The notes: generated by a model not told the origin, from the sequence alone. DNA of 64,000 bases from Bradyrhizobium oropedii (GCF_020889685.1 NZ_JACMYO010000013.1:1-64000); one strand, 5' to 3'. Shown: positions 19,129-28,458, numbered from the stretch's first letter. Numbers and translations are program-made.

Positions 19129-19145
19129 GCTAACGAGTGCACGTC

Positions 19146-19544
19146 CTAGTTCAACACCCTTTTCCCGTTCGGGCTCGGGCTGTCGAGCGAGAATGTCGGC
19201 ACGTCGACGTCGAAGCGCTCGCCGGCTTCGGTGACCATCTGGTAGCTGCCGGTCATGAAGCCGGAGGCGGTCGGCAGCGGCACGCCGGAGGTGTATTCGA
19301 AGCGTTCGCCGGGCGCGAGCACCGGCTGCTCGCCGACCACGCCTTCGCCGCGCACCTCCTGGCGGCGGCCGGTGGCGTCAGTGATGATCCAGTGCCGCGT
19401 GCGCAGCTGCACCGTTTCCGGGCCCGAATTGACGATCACGATCTTGTAGGACCAGAAATATTCGCGCCGGTCGACCGACGAGCGATCCGGCATGAAGTTC
19501 GGCTCGACGGTGACTTCGATCTGGCGGGTAACGGCGCGGTACAT
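19146..19544 (-). CDS. apaG: ApaG (Co2+/Mg2+ efflux-associated beta-sandwich protein)
   Basis: Small cytoplasmic Fn3-like protein of 132 residues. Family motifs are WSYKIVIVNSGPETVQLRTRHW, in particular the RHWIITDATGRRQEVRGEGVVG run, then GERFEYTSGVPLPTASGFMTGSYQMV. The start is ATG 19544 (MYRAVTRQIEVTVEPNF). A TTG at 19553 is in frame but less likely. ApaG is linked genetically to cobalt resistance and Ap4A levels, and its exact role is not settled. Here it sits directly after the IS5 remnant and converges with the opgC region only through the tandem repeat spacer. Confidence 0.94.
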   Translation of the reverse strand: MYRAVTRQIEVTVEPNFMPDRSSVDRREYFWSYKIVIVNSGPETVQLRTRHWIITDATGRRQEVRGEGVVGEQPVLAPGERFEYTSGVPLPTASGFMTGSYQMVTEAGERFDVDVPTFSLDSPSPNGKRVLN

Positions 19545-19658
19545 ACGGCTCAATCCGATAATCTCGGCACGTGATCCGTTCTGACCGGATCACGCACAAA
19601 CAGGTGACTATCATAGCGAATTGGCTCGCCGGAACCAATCGCCTGCCGGGCCGTGAAA

Positions 19659-19742
19659 AGCCGGACTTGGGCAGCCGGACTTGGGCAGCCGGGCTTGGGC
19701 AGCCGGATTTGGAAAGCGGGACTCGGAAAGCCGGATTTGGGG
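19659..19742. repeat. Six tandem copies of a 14-bp unit
   Basis: Unit AGCCGGACTTGGGC repeats at 19659, 19673 and 19687 (one change), followed by three diverging copies at 19701 (AGCCGGATTTGGAA), 19715 (AGCGGGACTCGGAA) and 19729 (AGCCGGATTTGGGG). It occupies the 342-base space between the divergent apaG and opgC. No gene is visible in that space. Unit length is not a multiple of 3 and there is no spacer, so it is not a CRISPR array or a coding repeat. Confidence 0.9.
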
Positions 19743-19886
19743 CCATCCGTTCATCGCGGTTTCAACATAGTTCCGCTCTAAAGCGCGGCCGCATGTCGCC
19801 GCACTCTGCGCTTTGTCGGCAAGTCGTACGCGAATAGTATCTTTTCAGCTGGGCATGCGGGGCGTCCGCGGCCGACACGGTGTTTG

Positions 19887-21158
19887 ATGAGCTCGATTGC
19901 CGATCCCATAGCCGGTGCGCCGGTGGCTGACGCCAAGGCCGAGGCCAAGAGCGACACCAGGAGCGAGGCCAAGGCGAAGGTTGCCGCGCCCGCGATCACG
20001 CTGCCGGCGACCGGTGAGCGCGAGCTCAGGCTCGACCTGTTCCGCGGGCTCGCGCTGTGGCTGATCTTCATCGACCATCTGCCGACCAATCTTTTGACCT
20101 GGCTCACGATCCGCAATTACGGCTTCTCCGACGCCACCGAGATATTCATCTTCATCTCCGGCTACACCGCGGCCTTCGTCTATGGCCGCGCGATGCTGGA
20201 GGGCGGCTTCGTGATCGCGACTGCGCGCATCCTGCGCCGGGTCTGGCAGATCTATGTCGCGCATGTCTTCCTGTTCACGATCTTCCTCGCCGAGATCTCG
20301 TATGTCGCGACCTCGTTCGAGAACCCGCTCTACAGCGAGGAAATGGGGATCATGGACTTCCTCAAGCAGCCCGACGTCACCATCGTCCAGGCGCTGCTGC
20401 TGCGCTTCCGGCCCGTCAACATGGACGTGCTGCCGCTCTATATCGTCCTGATGCTGTTCCTGCCGCTGATCCTGTGGCTGATGAAATGGAAGCCCGACGT
20501 GACGCTTGGCCTGTCGGTCGTGCTCTACGCGCTGACCTGGCAGTTCGACCTTTATCTGTCGGCCTATCCGAACGGCTTCTGGGCGTTCAATCCGTTCGCC
20601 TGGCAATTGCTGTTCGTGTTCGGTGCCTGGTGCGCGCTCGGCGGCGCGCGGCGGATGTCGCGCATCCTGTCGTCGAACATCACGATGTGGATCTGCATCG
20701 TCTATCTGGTCGCCGCGTTCTTCGTGACACTGACCTGGTACGTGCCGCAGCTCGGCCACATCATGCCGAAGCTCATCGAGCAATGGATGTATCCGATCAA
20801 CAAGACCGACCTGGACGTGTTGCGGTTCGCGCATTTCCTCGCGCTCGCAGCCCTCACCGTGCGCTTCCTGCCCCGGGATTGGCCGGGCTTGAAATCGCCC
20901 TGGCTGCGACCATTGATCCTGTGTGGCCAGCATTCGCTTGAGATATTCTGTCTCGGGGTATTCCTCGCCTTTGCCGGTCACTTCGTGCTTGCCGAAGTCT
21001 CCGGCGGTGCCGCACTGCACGCCTTGATCAGCGTCTGCGGCATCCTCATCATGTGCGGGATGGCGTGGATTATTTCGTGGTACAAGCACTCCGCCGACAA
21101 AGGCGCCTCGAAAAAAGGTGCCGCCGGCAACGCCGATATGGCGGGAGGGGGAGCATGA
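19887..21158 (+). CDS. opgC: OpgC-type membrane acyltransferase (osmoregulated periplasmic glucan modification)
   Basis: Polytopic inner-membrane protein of 423 residues with about 10 membrane helices. The catalytic-family motif RLDLFRGLALWLIFIDHLPTN sits near residue 50, then GFSDATEIFIFISGYTAAFVYG, and later CGQHSLEIFCLGVFLAF. OpgC adds succinyl groups to periplasmic glucans. The N-terminal tail is charged and Ala/Lys rich (residues 8-40), and the C-terminal tail is Gly/Ala rich. ATG 19887 was taken over the adjacent TTG 19884. Its stop overlaps the next start (ATGA at 21155), so it forms an operon with two SGNH-hydrolase genes. That suggests joint acyl-group trimming or transfer. Confidence 0.9.
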   Translation: MSSIADPIAGAPVADAKAEAKSDTRSEAKAKVAAPAITLPATGERELRLDLFRGLALWLIFIDHLPTNLLTWLTIRNYGFSDATEIFIFISGYTAAFVYGRAMLEGGFVIATARILRRVWQIYVAHVFLFTIFLAEISYVATSFENPLYSEEMGIMDFLKQPDVTIVQALLLRFRPVNMDVLPLYIVLMLFLPLILWLMKWKPDVTLGLSVVLYALTWQFDLYLSAYPNGFWAFNPFAWQLLFVFGAWCALGGARRMSRILSSNITMWICIVYLVAAFFVTLTWYVPQLGHIMPKLIEQWMYPINKTDLDVLRFAHFLALAALTVRFLPRDWPGLKSPWLRPLILCGQHSLEIFCLGVFLAFAGHFVLAEVSGGAALHALISVCGILIMCGMAWIISWYKHSADKGASKKGAAGNADMAGGGA

Positions 21159-21928
21159 AGTCCGCGCGGACGATGCTGGGCCTGATGCTGCTGGCCGCCT
21201 GTTTGGCGGCCGCGCCCGTGCGCGCCGGCGACACTCCCGATCCTGCACCACCGGCGCCGCCCTGCGACGTGCCCGCCTATCTGCTGGCGAGCGAAAGCTC
21301 GCTGCCGAAGGTCGCCGATGCGGTGAAGGCCAATCAGCCGCTCAACGTGCTGGTGGTGGGCAGCCGCTCCTCGACCATCCCCGGCAACGAGGCGAGCGCC
21401 TATCCGGCCACGCTGCAAACGGCGCTGAAGGAGGCGTTTCCGGCCGCCACCATCGATCTATCCGTAGAATTACAGGGAAAGAGCACCGCCGAGGAGACCG
21501 CGGGAACCCTTGTTAAGCTTGTTGAGGCAAAAAAGCCTACTTTGGTTATCTGGCAGACCGGAACGGTCGATGCTATGCGAGCAGCCGATCCCGACGATTT
21601 CCGTACCGCCATCAACGACGGCGTTGTTGCGTTGCGGGGCGCCGGGACCGACGTGGTGCTGGTCAATCTGCAATACAGCCCGCGTACGGAGACAATGATC
21701 TCTGCACCGCCATATCTCGACAATATCAAGGTGGTGGCGCAGCAGCACGACGTTCCGCTGTTCGACCGGTTCGCGATCATGAAGCAGTGGAGCGACGCCG
21801 GATATTTTGACCTGTTCAGCACCTCGCATGGTGTCGATCTGGCCAAGAAGGTTCATGCCTGTCTCGGCCGCGCACTGGCGAAATTCGTGATCGATGCGGC
21901 CCATCTGGGCCCGGTGCAGCAGAATTAG
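21155..21928 (+). CDS. Secreted SGNH/GDSL-like hydrolase, degenerate catalytic motif
   Basis: A 257-residue exported protein. Signal peptide is about residues 1-24 (MKSARTMLGLMLLAACLAAAPVRAG). Fold landmarks: block I LVVGSRSSTIPG (nucleophile-position Ser), then IWQTGTVDA, and a C-terminal DLFSTSHGVDL. The conserved D-x-x-H dyad is changed to S-T-S-H, so the Asp is missing. Activity may be reduced or use another residue. It is a paralog of the next gene; both share VIWQ.GT and VVLV..QYSPR. The start overlaps opgC and has a GGGAGGGGG ribosome site. Likely acts on acylated periplasmic glucans or polysaccharide (inference). Confidence 0.82.
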   Translation: MKSARTMLGLMLLAACLAAAPVRAGDTPDPAPPAPPCDVPAYLLASESSLPKVADAVKANQPLNVLVVGSRSSTIPGNEASAYPATLQTALKEAFPAATIDLSVELQGKSTAEETAGTLVKLVEAKKPTLVIWQTGTVDAMRAADPDDFRTAINDGVVALRGAGTDVVLVNLQYSPRTETMISAPPYLDNIKVVAQQHDVPLFDRFAIMKQWSDAGYFDLFSTSHGVDLAKKVHACLGRALAKFVIDAAHLGPVQQN

Positions 21929-21942
21929 AGGAAGCAGAGTTG

Positions 21943-22950
21943 ATGCGTTTTGCCTTCCCTTTTCGCTCTTCGGTAGCGCGAGGCCTGTGCGCCGTGGCGG
22001 CGCTGGCGCTGCTCGCGCCGCTCTCGGTTGTGCCGTTGTGTGCGCAGACCGGTCAGGCCGACCAGCATGCCGCGCTCTCATCGGGTGCAAAGACTGAAGC
22101 AGCCAGGACTGATGCGGCCAAGCCCGCGGTGATCGCCGCCGACACGCCCGATCAGCAACCGGGCGTCGCCGCCAAGGCGCTCGACAAGGTGAAGCAGGTC
22201 GCGAAATCCGCGAGCGACATCTTCCACCGCGTGCCCTGTCATCAGCCGACCGGCGTGCCGAACACCACCGGCTCGCTGCCGCATGTCGCGGCCAAGCTCG
22301 CGGCCGGCAAGCCGGTTATCATCATCGCGTTCGGCTCGTCCTCGACCCAGGGCTATGGTTCGTCGGCGCCGGAATTCACCTATCCCAACCGGCTCGCCGG
22401 ACAGTTGCGCCGGCAGTACCCTTCCGCAGACATCACCGTGCTCAACCGCGGCAAGGGCGGTGAAGACGCGCCCGAGATGATGCGGCGGTTGCAGACCGAA
22501 GTGATCGACGTGCATCCCGACATGGTGATCTGGCAGGTCGGTACCAACGCGGTGCTGCGCAACCTCGATCCGTCAGAGACCGCCAAGCAGGTCGAGGACG
22601 GCGTGGCGCGCATCCAGGCCGACGGTGCGGATGTCGTGCTGGTCGATCCGCAATATTCGCCGCGCATCACCGAACGCCCCGAAAGCGCACGCGGCATGGT
22701 GAAACTGCTCGGCCGCATCGCCGCGCTGCGCCATGTCGGCATCTTCCCGCGCTTCGAGGTGATGCGCGACTGGCACGAGAAGCAGGCGATCCCGATCGAC
22801 GATTTCGTCACCGCCGACGGTCTGCACATGAACGACTGGGGCTATGCCTGCTTCGCCCAGCTGCTCGGCGACGACATCATCCGCTCGGTCGGCGCGATCA
22901 AGATCGGCGTCAACGTCCCCGGCGACGTCAGGACCTACCGGCCGATGTGA
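21943..22950 (+). CDS. Secreted SGNH/GDSL-type esterase
   Basis: A 335-residue exported protein with a long signal/anchor region (residues 1-34) and an Ala/Lys-rich linker. The hydrolase core has block I IIAFGSSSTQGYGSS, then VLNRGKGGEDAPEMM, the block III-like IWQVGTNAVLR, and a complete C-terminal dyad DGLHMNDWGYACF (D-x-x-H). It lies 14 bases after the previous paralog. It looks like the active member of the pair, while the first lacks the Asp. Substrate unknown; an O-acyl group on a periplasmic sugar polymer fits the opgC context. Confidence 0.86.
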   Translation: MRFAFPFRSSVARGLCAVAALALLAPLSVVPLCAQTGQADQHAALSSGAKTEAARTDAAKPAVIAADTPDQQPGVAAKALDKVKQVAKSASDIFHRVPCHQPTGVPNTTGSLPHVAAKLAAGKPVIIIAFGSSSTQGYGSSAPEFTYPNRLAGQLRRQYPSADITVLNRGKGGEDAPEMMRRLQTEVIDVHPDMVIWQVGTNAVLRNLDPSETAKQVEDGVARIQADGADVVLVDPQYSPRITERPESARGMVKLLGRIAALRHVGIFPRFEVMRDWHEKQAIPIDDFVTADGLHMNDWGYACFAQLLGDDIIRSVGAIKIGVNVPGDVRTYRPM

Positions 22951-22987
22951 TCGGCCGCCCGGCTTCCCTTCCTGCGCCTGCTCTATC

Positions 22988-23096
22988 ACCGTCATCCTGA
23001 GGTGCGAGCCTCTTCGGCGAGCCTCGAAGGATGCACGGCCCGGCTGGTGGCCGTCGATTCTTCGAGGCTCGCTCCGCTCGCACCTCAGGATGACGG
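22988..23096. repeat. Palindromic intergenic repeat, CATCCTGAGGTGCGAGC family (copy 1)
   Basis: Outer arms CGTCATCCTGAGGTGCGAGC and GCTCGCACCTCAGGATGACG are near-perfect inverts. Inner arms GAGCCTCGAAGGATGCA and TTCTTCGAGGCTCGC also pair. A second, scrambled copy is at 59448-59602. It fills most of the gap before glpK. Confidence 0.8.
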
Positions 23097-23217
23097 GTCT
23101 GATACCGTCGCAGGCTTTTGTATCGATCGACCGTCCGGCCGCGCCTACCAGCAATCTTGACCTCGCCGCGGTAATCCGCTCCCTTGGCGCCTCTACCAAG
23201 CCTCAAGGGAAACGCTC

Positions 23218-24720
23218 ATGTCTTTCGTGCTGGCCATCGATCAGGGCACCACTTCGTCGCGCGCCATGGTGTTTCGCAGCGACATTTCCATCGCCGCGGT
23301 CGCGCAGCAGGAGTTTCCGCAGCATTTCCCGGCCTCCGGCTGGGTCGAGCACGAGCCGGAGGACATCTGGACCTCGACCGTGATGGTGTGCCGCGAGGCG
23401 CTGGAGAAGGCCGGGCTGAAGGCGAAGGACATCGCCGCGATCGGCATCACCAACCAGCGCGAGACCACCGTGGTGTGGGACCGCGCCACCGGCCAGGCCG
23501 TGCACCGCGCCATCGTCTGGCAGGACCGCCGCACCGCCGATATCTGCGCCAGGCTCAAGGCCGAGGGCCATGAGCCGGCGATCTCGGCCAAGACCGGCCT
23601 GATCATCGACCCCTATTTTTCCGGGACGAAAGTCGCCTGGATACTCGATCACGTGCCGGGCGCGCGCGAACGCGCCGAGCGCGGCGAGCTGCTGTTCGGC
23701 ACCGTCGACTGCTATTTGTTGTGGCGGCTCACCGGCGGCCGAGTGCACGCCACCGACGCCACCAACGCCTCACGCACGCTGCTGTTCAACATCCACACCG
23801 GTGCGTGGGACGACGACCTCATCAACCTCCTGCGCGTGCCGCGCTCGATGCTCCCCGAGGTGAAGGATTCCTCCGCCCGGTTCGGCGAGAGCACCGCCGA
23901 TCTGTTCGGCGGCCCGATCGCGATCTCGGGCATTGCCGGCGACCAGCAGGCCGCGACCATCGGCCAGGCCTGCTTTGAGCCCGGCATGATGAAGTCGACC
24001 TACGGCACCGGCTGCTTCGCGCTGCTTAACACCGGCACCACGCCGGTGGCCTCGAAGAACAAGCTGCTCACCACCATCGCCTATCAGCTCGGCGGCGAGC
24101 GCACCTATGCGCTCGAAGGCTCGATCTTCGTCGCCGGCAGCGCAGTGCAGTGGCTGCGCGACGGGCTCGGCATCATCAAGCATGCCGCCGAGACCGGGCC
24201 GCTCGCCGACAAATCCGATTCCATGCAGAGCGTCTATTTGGTGCCGGCCTTTGTCGGCATGGGCGCGCCGTACTGGAATCCGCGCGTGCGCGGCGCGCTG
24301 TTTGGCCTCACCCGCAACACCGGCCCGGCCGAGCTCGCCCACGCGACCTTGGAGAGCGTCTGCTACCAGACCTTCGATCTGTGGGCCGCGATGCGCACCG
24401 ACTGGCCGGAGGCGAACGCCGCCAACACCGTGCTGCGCGTCGACGGCGGCATGACCGCATCCGACTGGACCATGCAGCGGCTCGCCGATCTGCTCAACGC
24501 GCCGGTCGATCGCCCGATGATCCAGGAGACGACGGCGCTCGGCGCCGCCTATCTCGCCGGCCTCGAGGCCGGGGTCTATCCAAAGCCCGCGAAATTCGCC
24601 GACAATTGGCGGCTCGAGCACCGCTTCCGGCCGGCAATGAGCGAAGCAACGCGCGAGCGCAAGCTCGCCGGCTGGACCCGCGCCGTGAAGGGCGTGCTGG
24701 CGAGCGACGAGGGGGAGTAG
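23218..24720 (+). CDS. glpK: Glycerol kinase
   Basis: FGGY-family kinase (500 residues) that phosphorylates glycerol to sn-glycerol 3-phosphate. The ATP phosphate loop DQGTTSSR is at residues 8-15. Glycerol-contact residues lie in [11 protein letters not shown] and IVWQDRRT, and the FGGY-type motifs are in [11 protein letters not shown] and the C-terminal [17 protein letters not shown]. Length and order match the family. The ATG at 23218 has AAGGGA upstream. No glycerol facilitator or GlpD is adjacent; the next gene is an unrelated hydrolase. Confidence 0.96.
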   Translation: MSFVLAIDQGTTSSRAMVFRSDISIAAVAQQEFPQHFPASGWVEHEPEDIWTSTVMVCREALEKAGLKAKDIAAIGITNQRETTVVWDRATGQAVHRAIVWQDRRTADICARLKAEGHEPAISAKTGLIIDPYFSGTKVAWILDHVPGARERAERGELLFGTVDCYLLWRLTGGRVHATDATNASRTLLFNIHTGAWDDDLINLLRVPRSMLPEVKDSSARFGESTADLFGGPIAISGIAGDQQAATIGQACFEPGMMKSTYGTGCFALLNTGTTPVASKNKLLTTIAYQLGGERTYALEGSIFVAGSAVQWLRDGLGIIKHAAETGPLADKSDSMQSVYLVPAFVGMGAPYWNPRVRGALFGLTRNTGPAELAHATLESVCYQTFDLWAAMRTDWPEANAANTVLRVDGGMTASDWTMQRLADLLNAPVDRPMIQETTALGAAYLAGLEAGVYPKPAKFADNWRLEHRFRPAMSEATRERKLAGWTRAVKGVLASDEGE

Positions 24721-24782
24721 CGCCGGAAGAAAAATTCCGGCTCAAGTCTCGCAAGCAAAAACAACAACCATCGGAGAACAAC

Positions 24783-27227
24783 ATGAACACGGATATCAAC
24801 CGAGTCACCAGGCTACTCACCGCGGCGCTCTGCGCCGCGACGCTGGCAGCTCCCGCCACCGCGCGCGAGAAGCCAAGCCCGCTCGTCGCAGCGCGTGAGG
24901 TCAAGACCGACGTCGCCGGGCTGAAGGCGCCGGGCCAGATCCTGGTCGATGTCTGGGGCATCCCGCACATCTATGCCGGCAATGAGCACGACCTGTTCTT
25001 CCTGCAGGGCTTCAACGCAGCGCGCGACCGGCTCTGGCAGATCGATCTCTGGCGCAAGCGCGGCCTCGGTCTCCTGGCAAAAGACTTCGGCCCCGCTTAT
25101 GCCGAGCAGGACAAGGCGCTGCGGCTGTTCCTCTATCGTGGCGACATGAATGCGGAATGGGCCGCCTATGGTCCGAAGGCGAAAACCTATGCCGAGGCCT
25201 TCGTCGCCGGCGTCAATGCCTATGTCGCCGACGTCATCGCGGGCAAGCGGCCGCTGCCGATCGAGTTCAGGATCGCCGGCACGAAGCCGGACCTGTGGTC
25301 GGCGGAGGACGTCGTGCGCGTTCGCAGCCATGGCCTGACGCGCAACGTCGCTTCCGAGGTGAAGCGCGCGCTGGTGGCCTGCGCCGCAGGCCTCGATGCC
25401 GATCGCTTCCGCGTCAAGCTGGAGCCGGAATGGACCACGAATATCCCCGACGGGCTCGATCCGTGCAGCGTGCCGAAGGGCGTGCTCGCGGCCTATGACC
25501 TAGCCACCCGCCCGGTCACGTTCGCGGCCCCGAAGGACCAGAAGGCGGCGCTGGCGCACGATCCCGACAAATACCTCGCCGAGGCCGATCAGCAGCGCGA
25601 CACCATCGGCTCCAACAACTGGGTGATCGCGGCCTCGCGCACCGCGACCGGACGTCCGATCCTCGCCAACGATCCGCATCGCGAGCATTCGGTGCCGTCG
25701 CTGCGCTACATCGTCGGCCTCAACGCGCCCGGTATGTCTGTGATCGGCGCCGGCGAGCCGGCGCTGCCGGGCATCTCGATCGGCCATAACGACACCATCG
25801 CGTTCGGTCTCACCATCTTCAACGTCGACCAGGAAGACCTCTACGTCTACGAGCTCAACCCGGACAATCCGAACCAGTACCGCTACGGCACGGGCTGGGA
25901 GGACATGCGCATCGTGCACGAAAAGGAAGCGGTGAAGGGCGAAGCCGACCGCGACCTCGAGCTGAAGTTCACCCGCCACGGCCCGGTGATCCTTGTCAAC
26001 GCCGACAAGAAGCATGCGTTTGCCGTGCGCTCGATCTGGTTCGAGCCTGGCACCTCGGCCTATTTCGGCTCCTCCGACTACATGACCGCGAAGACGTGGG
26101 GCGGCTTCCTCGGCGCGATGCGGCGCTGGGGCGCGCCGTCGGAGAACCAGGTCTATGCCGACACGTCAGGCAATATCGGCTGGGTCGCTGCCGGCAAGAC
26201 GCCGCGCCGCATCAGCTTCGACGGCTTGATGCCGGTGCCCGGCGACGGCCGCTACGAGTGGCAGGGTTTTCTGTCGCTCGACGAATTGCCGAAGCTGTAT
26301 CAGCCGAAGCAGGGCTTCATCGCCACCGCCAACCAGATGAACCTGCCGGCGGATTATCCGGTCAATGAGCGCCGGGTCGGCTTCGAATGGTCCGACAGCG
26401 CGCGCTGGCAGCGCATCGTCGAGGTACTGCAAGCCAACAGCAAGGTGACGCTGGCGGATGCGATGGCGTTGCAGAACGACGACACCGGCATGATCGCGCG
26501 CCGTCTCGTCGCGCTGTTGAAGCCGCTCACGTCTGATGATGCCAACGTCAAGAAGGGTCTCGATCTCCTGAGGGCGTGGGACGCGCGCGACGCAGCGGAT
26601 AGCGCTGCGGCTGCGGTCTATGAAGTGTGGATCGCGAACCATCTCGGCCCGGTGCTGCTCAAGACCACGGCGCCGAAGGTGGCCGAGCTGATCGCGCCTG
26701 AGGCGTCGAGCATTTCCGCCATCGTCGGTTATCTCGAAAAGCCCGATGCGTCGCTCGGGAGCGATCCCTCGGGCGCGCGCGACCGTGTGTTGCGCGATAG
26801 CCTCGGCGCGGCCGTCGCCGATGTCACCGACAAGCTCGGGGGCGATGCGTCGACCTGGCGCTGGGGCCGCCTGCATGTCGCGAAGTTCGATCACGCGCTG
26901 ATGCCGCTCGCCGACAAGGCGACAGCCATGCAGATGACGGTCGGCCCGCTCGCCTATGGCGGCGCCGCCAACGTGCCGCGTGCCGCCAATTACCGCCGCT
27001 CCGACTATCATCTCACCTCGGGCGCCTCGTTCCGCATGGTGCTCGACGTCGGCAATTGGGATGCGAGCCGCACCATCAACACACCAGGCCAATCCGGCGA
27101 TCCCTTCAGCGGCCACTACCGCGACCTCGCGCCGCTGTGGGCGACGGGCCAATATGTGCCGTTGCTCTACAGCCGCGGCGCCGTGGAAGCCGCGACTGCG
27201 GAGGCGATCACGCTGACGCCGAGGTGA
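24783..27227 (+). CDS. Penicillin acylase-family (Ntn) amidohydrolase
   Basis: Exported precursor of 814 residues. Signal peptide is about residues 1-27 (ALCAATLAAPATA). The alpha-subunit part starts with VDVWGIPHIYAGNEHDLFFLQGF. The predicted autocatalytic Ser277 is in DTIGSNNWVIAASRTATG and would become the N-terminal nucleophile of the beta subunit; ANDPHREHSVPS and the Asn/His sites follow. Family members include penicillin G acylase, cephalosporin acylase and homoserine-lactone acylases, so the substrate cannot be read from sequence. Quorum-signal degradation is one option. It follows glpK by 62 bases, but I see no functional link. ATG 24783 begins the signal peptide, with GGAG upstream. 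Confidence 0.9.
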   Translation: MNTDINRVTRLLTAALCAATLAAPATAREKPSPLVAAREVKTDVAGLKAPGQILVDVWGIPHIYAGNEHDLFFLQGFNAARDRLWQIDLWRKRGLGLLAKDFGPAYAEQDKALRLFLYRGDMNAEWAAYGPKAKTYAEAFVAGVNAYVADVIAGKRPLPIEFRIAGTKPDLWSAEDVVRVRSHGLTRNVASEVKRALVACAAGLDADRFRVKLEPEWTTNIPDGLDPCSVPKGVLAAYDLATRPVTFAAPKDQKAALAHDPDKYLAEADQQRDTIGSNNWVIAASRTATGRPILANDPHREHSVPSLRYIVGLNAPGMSVIGAGEPALPGISIGHNDTIAFGLTIFNVDQEDLYVYELNPDNPNQYRYGTGWEDMRIVHEKEAVKGEADRDLELKFTRHGPVILVNADKKHAFAVRSIWFEPGTSAYFGSSDYMTAKTWGGFLGAMRRWGAPSENQVYADTSGNIGWVAAGKTPRRISFDGLMPVPGDGRYEWQGFLSLDELPKLYQPKQGFIATANQMNLPADYPVNERRVGFEWSDSARWQRIVEVLQANSKVTLADAMALQNDDTGMIARRLVALLKPLTSDDANVKKGLDLLRAWDARDAADSAAAAVYEVWIANHLGPVLLKTTAPKVAELIAPEASSISAIVGYLEKPDASLGSDPSGARDRVLRDSLGAAVADVTDKLGGDASTWRWGRLHVAKFDHALMPLADKATAMQMTVGPLAYGGAANVPRAANYRRSDYHLTSGASFRMVLDVGNWDASRTINTPGQSGDPFSGHYRDLAPLWATGQYVPLLYSRGAVEAATAEAITLTPR

Positions 27228-27256
27228 GGGGAGGCGATGCGGCCCAAACCTCCGCT

Positions 27257-27389
27257 GTCGTCCCGGGCAAGCGAAGCGCGACCCGGGACCCATAACCACA
27301 AATGCCGATTGCTTTGCGGTGCTGGGACCACAGCGATCGCAACAACAAACCGCGGTGGTTATGGGTCCCTGCTTTCGCAGGGACGACAG
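27257..27389. repeat. Composite palindromic repeat, CCCATAACCACC family (copy 2)
   Basis: GTCGTCCCGGGCAAGCGAAG and GACCCATAACCAC on the left are mirrored by GGTGGTTATGGGTCCCTGC and AGGGACGACAG on the right, around TGCTGGGACCACAGC. Same architecture as the copy at 10135. Confidence 0.85.
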
Positions 27390-27413
27390 CGAGTGTGTGG
27401 TGCGCACCTCTGG

Positions 27414-27701
27414 CTACTTCGCATCCTTCTCCTGCACCTCCAACATCGCCCGCAGCGTATCGTCGCTGAGCTTGCCGTTCGGCGACGGCACGCGTCGCTC
27501 GGCCGCTTCGACCGGACGCGCACGCTGCGGAAGCACGGCAGCGCTACGTACCGGCGCGCCGTCCTCGACGTCCACGGCTTCATCAGCCGCACGCGCACCA
27601 TAGGCAAACCCGACGCCGCGCCGGCGCCGCGTGGGCTTCGGCTTCGGTGGCGGCGGCGTGTGGATGATCGGCGGCAGCGTGTGATGGCGCGACACGGTCA
27701 T
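27414..27701 (-). CDS. Conserved hypothetical protein, 95 residues
   Basis: A basic, proline-rich N terminus (LPPIIHTPPPPKPKPTRRRRG) is followed by an acidic middle and a conserved-looking C terminus, NGKLSDDTLRAMLEVQEKD. No membrane segment or known domain is visible. I recall similar small proteins in Bradyrhizobium, which is the main reason for accepting it. The ribosome site GGAG is unusually close to the ATG (2 bases). Function unknown. Confidence 0.65.
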   Translation of the reverse strand: MTVSRHHTLPPIIHTPPPPKPKPTRRRRGVGFAYGARAADEAVDVEDGAPVRSAAVLPQRARPVEAAERRVPSPNGKLSDDTLRAMLEVQEKDAK

Positions 27702-27845
27702 TGCTCCGGTGGCCTCTGCACATGGAGCCGCTGATTCGCCGAATCACCCACTGACAAATCGGTAACATTGTTACGCCGCGTTGCATTGCATCTGCCGCGA
27801 CATCCGGATATCTCCGGCCGGCAACGCAGAGACAAAGGTCGCTTA

Positions 27846-28439
27846 ATGCTGCTGCCCGACGGTTACTCCGACATTCCTCCCGGCAAGATCGCCGCCGTCG
27901 TCACACATCTGGAAATGACTGCACGTCCGCCGCTGCGCGATGATCCGCCGGGCGCGTGGCGCCTGCGCAAGGTCGATCCACCCGCGCTCGATTGGTATCG
28001 CGATCTCTACCGCCGCGTCGGCGAGGAGTGGCTGTGGTTCACCCGCACCGGGCTCGAAGACGCCGATCTCGCCTCACGGATCCACGCGCCCGGCGTTGAG
28101 CTCTACGGGCTGGTCGGCGACGGCCGGGACGAAGGCCTGCTCGAACTCGACTTCAGCGTGCCCGGTGAATGCCAGTTGCTCTATTTCGGCGTCACCGCAA
28201 AATTCATCGGCACCGGCGCCGCGCGCTTCCTGATGAACCGCGCGCTGGAGATCGCCTGGTCGCGCGACGTCAGCCGCGTCTGGGTCCACACCTGCACGTT
28301 CGACCATCCGTCGGCGGTCGCGTTCTACCAGCGCTCCGGCTTCCGTGCGTTCAAGCGGCAGATCGAGGTGGCGGATGATCCGAGGCTCGACGGCAAATTG
28401 CCGCGCGATGCGGCGAGGCATGTGCCGGTGATTGGGTAG
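27846..28439 (+). CDS. GNAT-family N-acetyltransferase
   Basis: Cytosolic acetyl-CoA-dependent acetyltransferase of 197 residues. The acetyl-CoA loop is GVTAKFIGTGAARFLMNRALEIA (a modified Q/RxxGxG/A). The substrate-side strand VWVHTCTFDHPSAVAFYQRSGFRAF is typical of motif B. ATG 27846 (MLLPDGYSDIPPGKIAAVVTHLEM) is taken as the start; the frame is open further up to 27768 but without family similarity. Substrate unknown. Stands alone between two copies of the CCCATAACCACC repeat family. Confidence 0.88.
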   Translation: MLLPDGYSDIPPGKIAAVVTHLEMTARPPLRDDPPGAWRLRKVDPPALDWYRDLYRRVGEEWLWFTRTGLEDADLASRIHAPGVELYGLVGDGRDEGLLELDFSVPGECQLLYFGVTAKFIGTGAARFLMNRALEIAWSRDVSRVWVHTCTFDHPSAVAFYQRSGFRAFKRQIEVADDPRLDGKLPRDAARHVPVIG

Positions 28440-28458
28440 CTGCGGCCACAGACTCCGC

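Noticed and set aside
19659-19742. Possible CRISPR array
   Set aside because: Units are directly adjacent 14-mers with no spacers and no cas genes.
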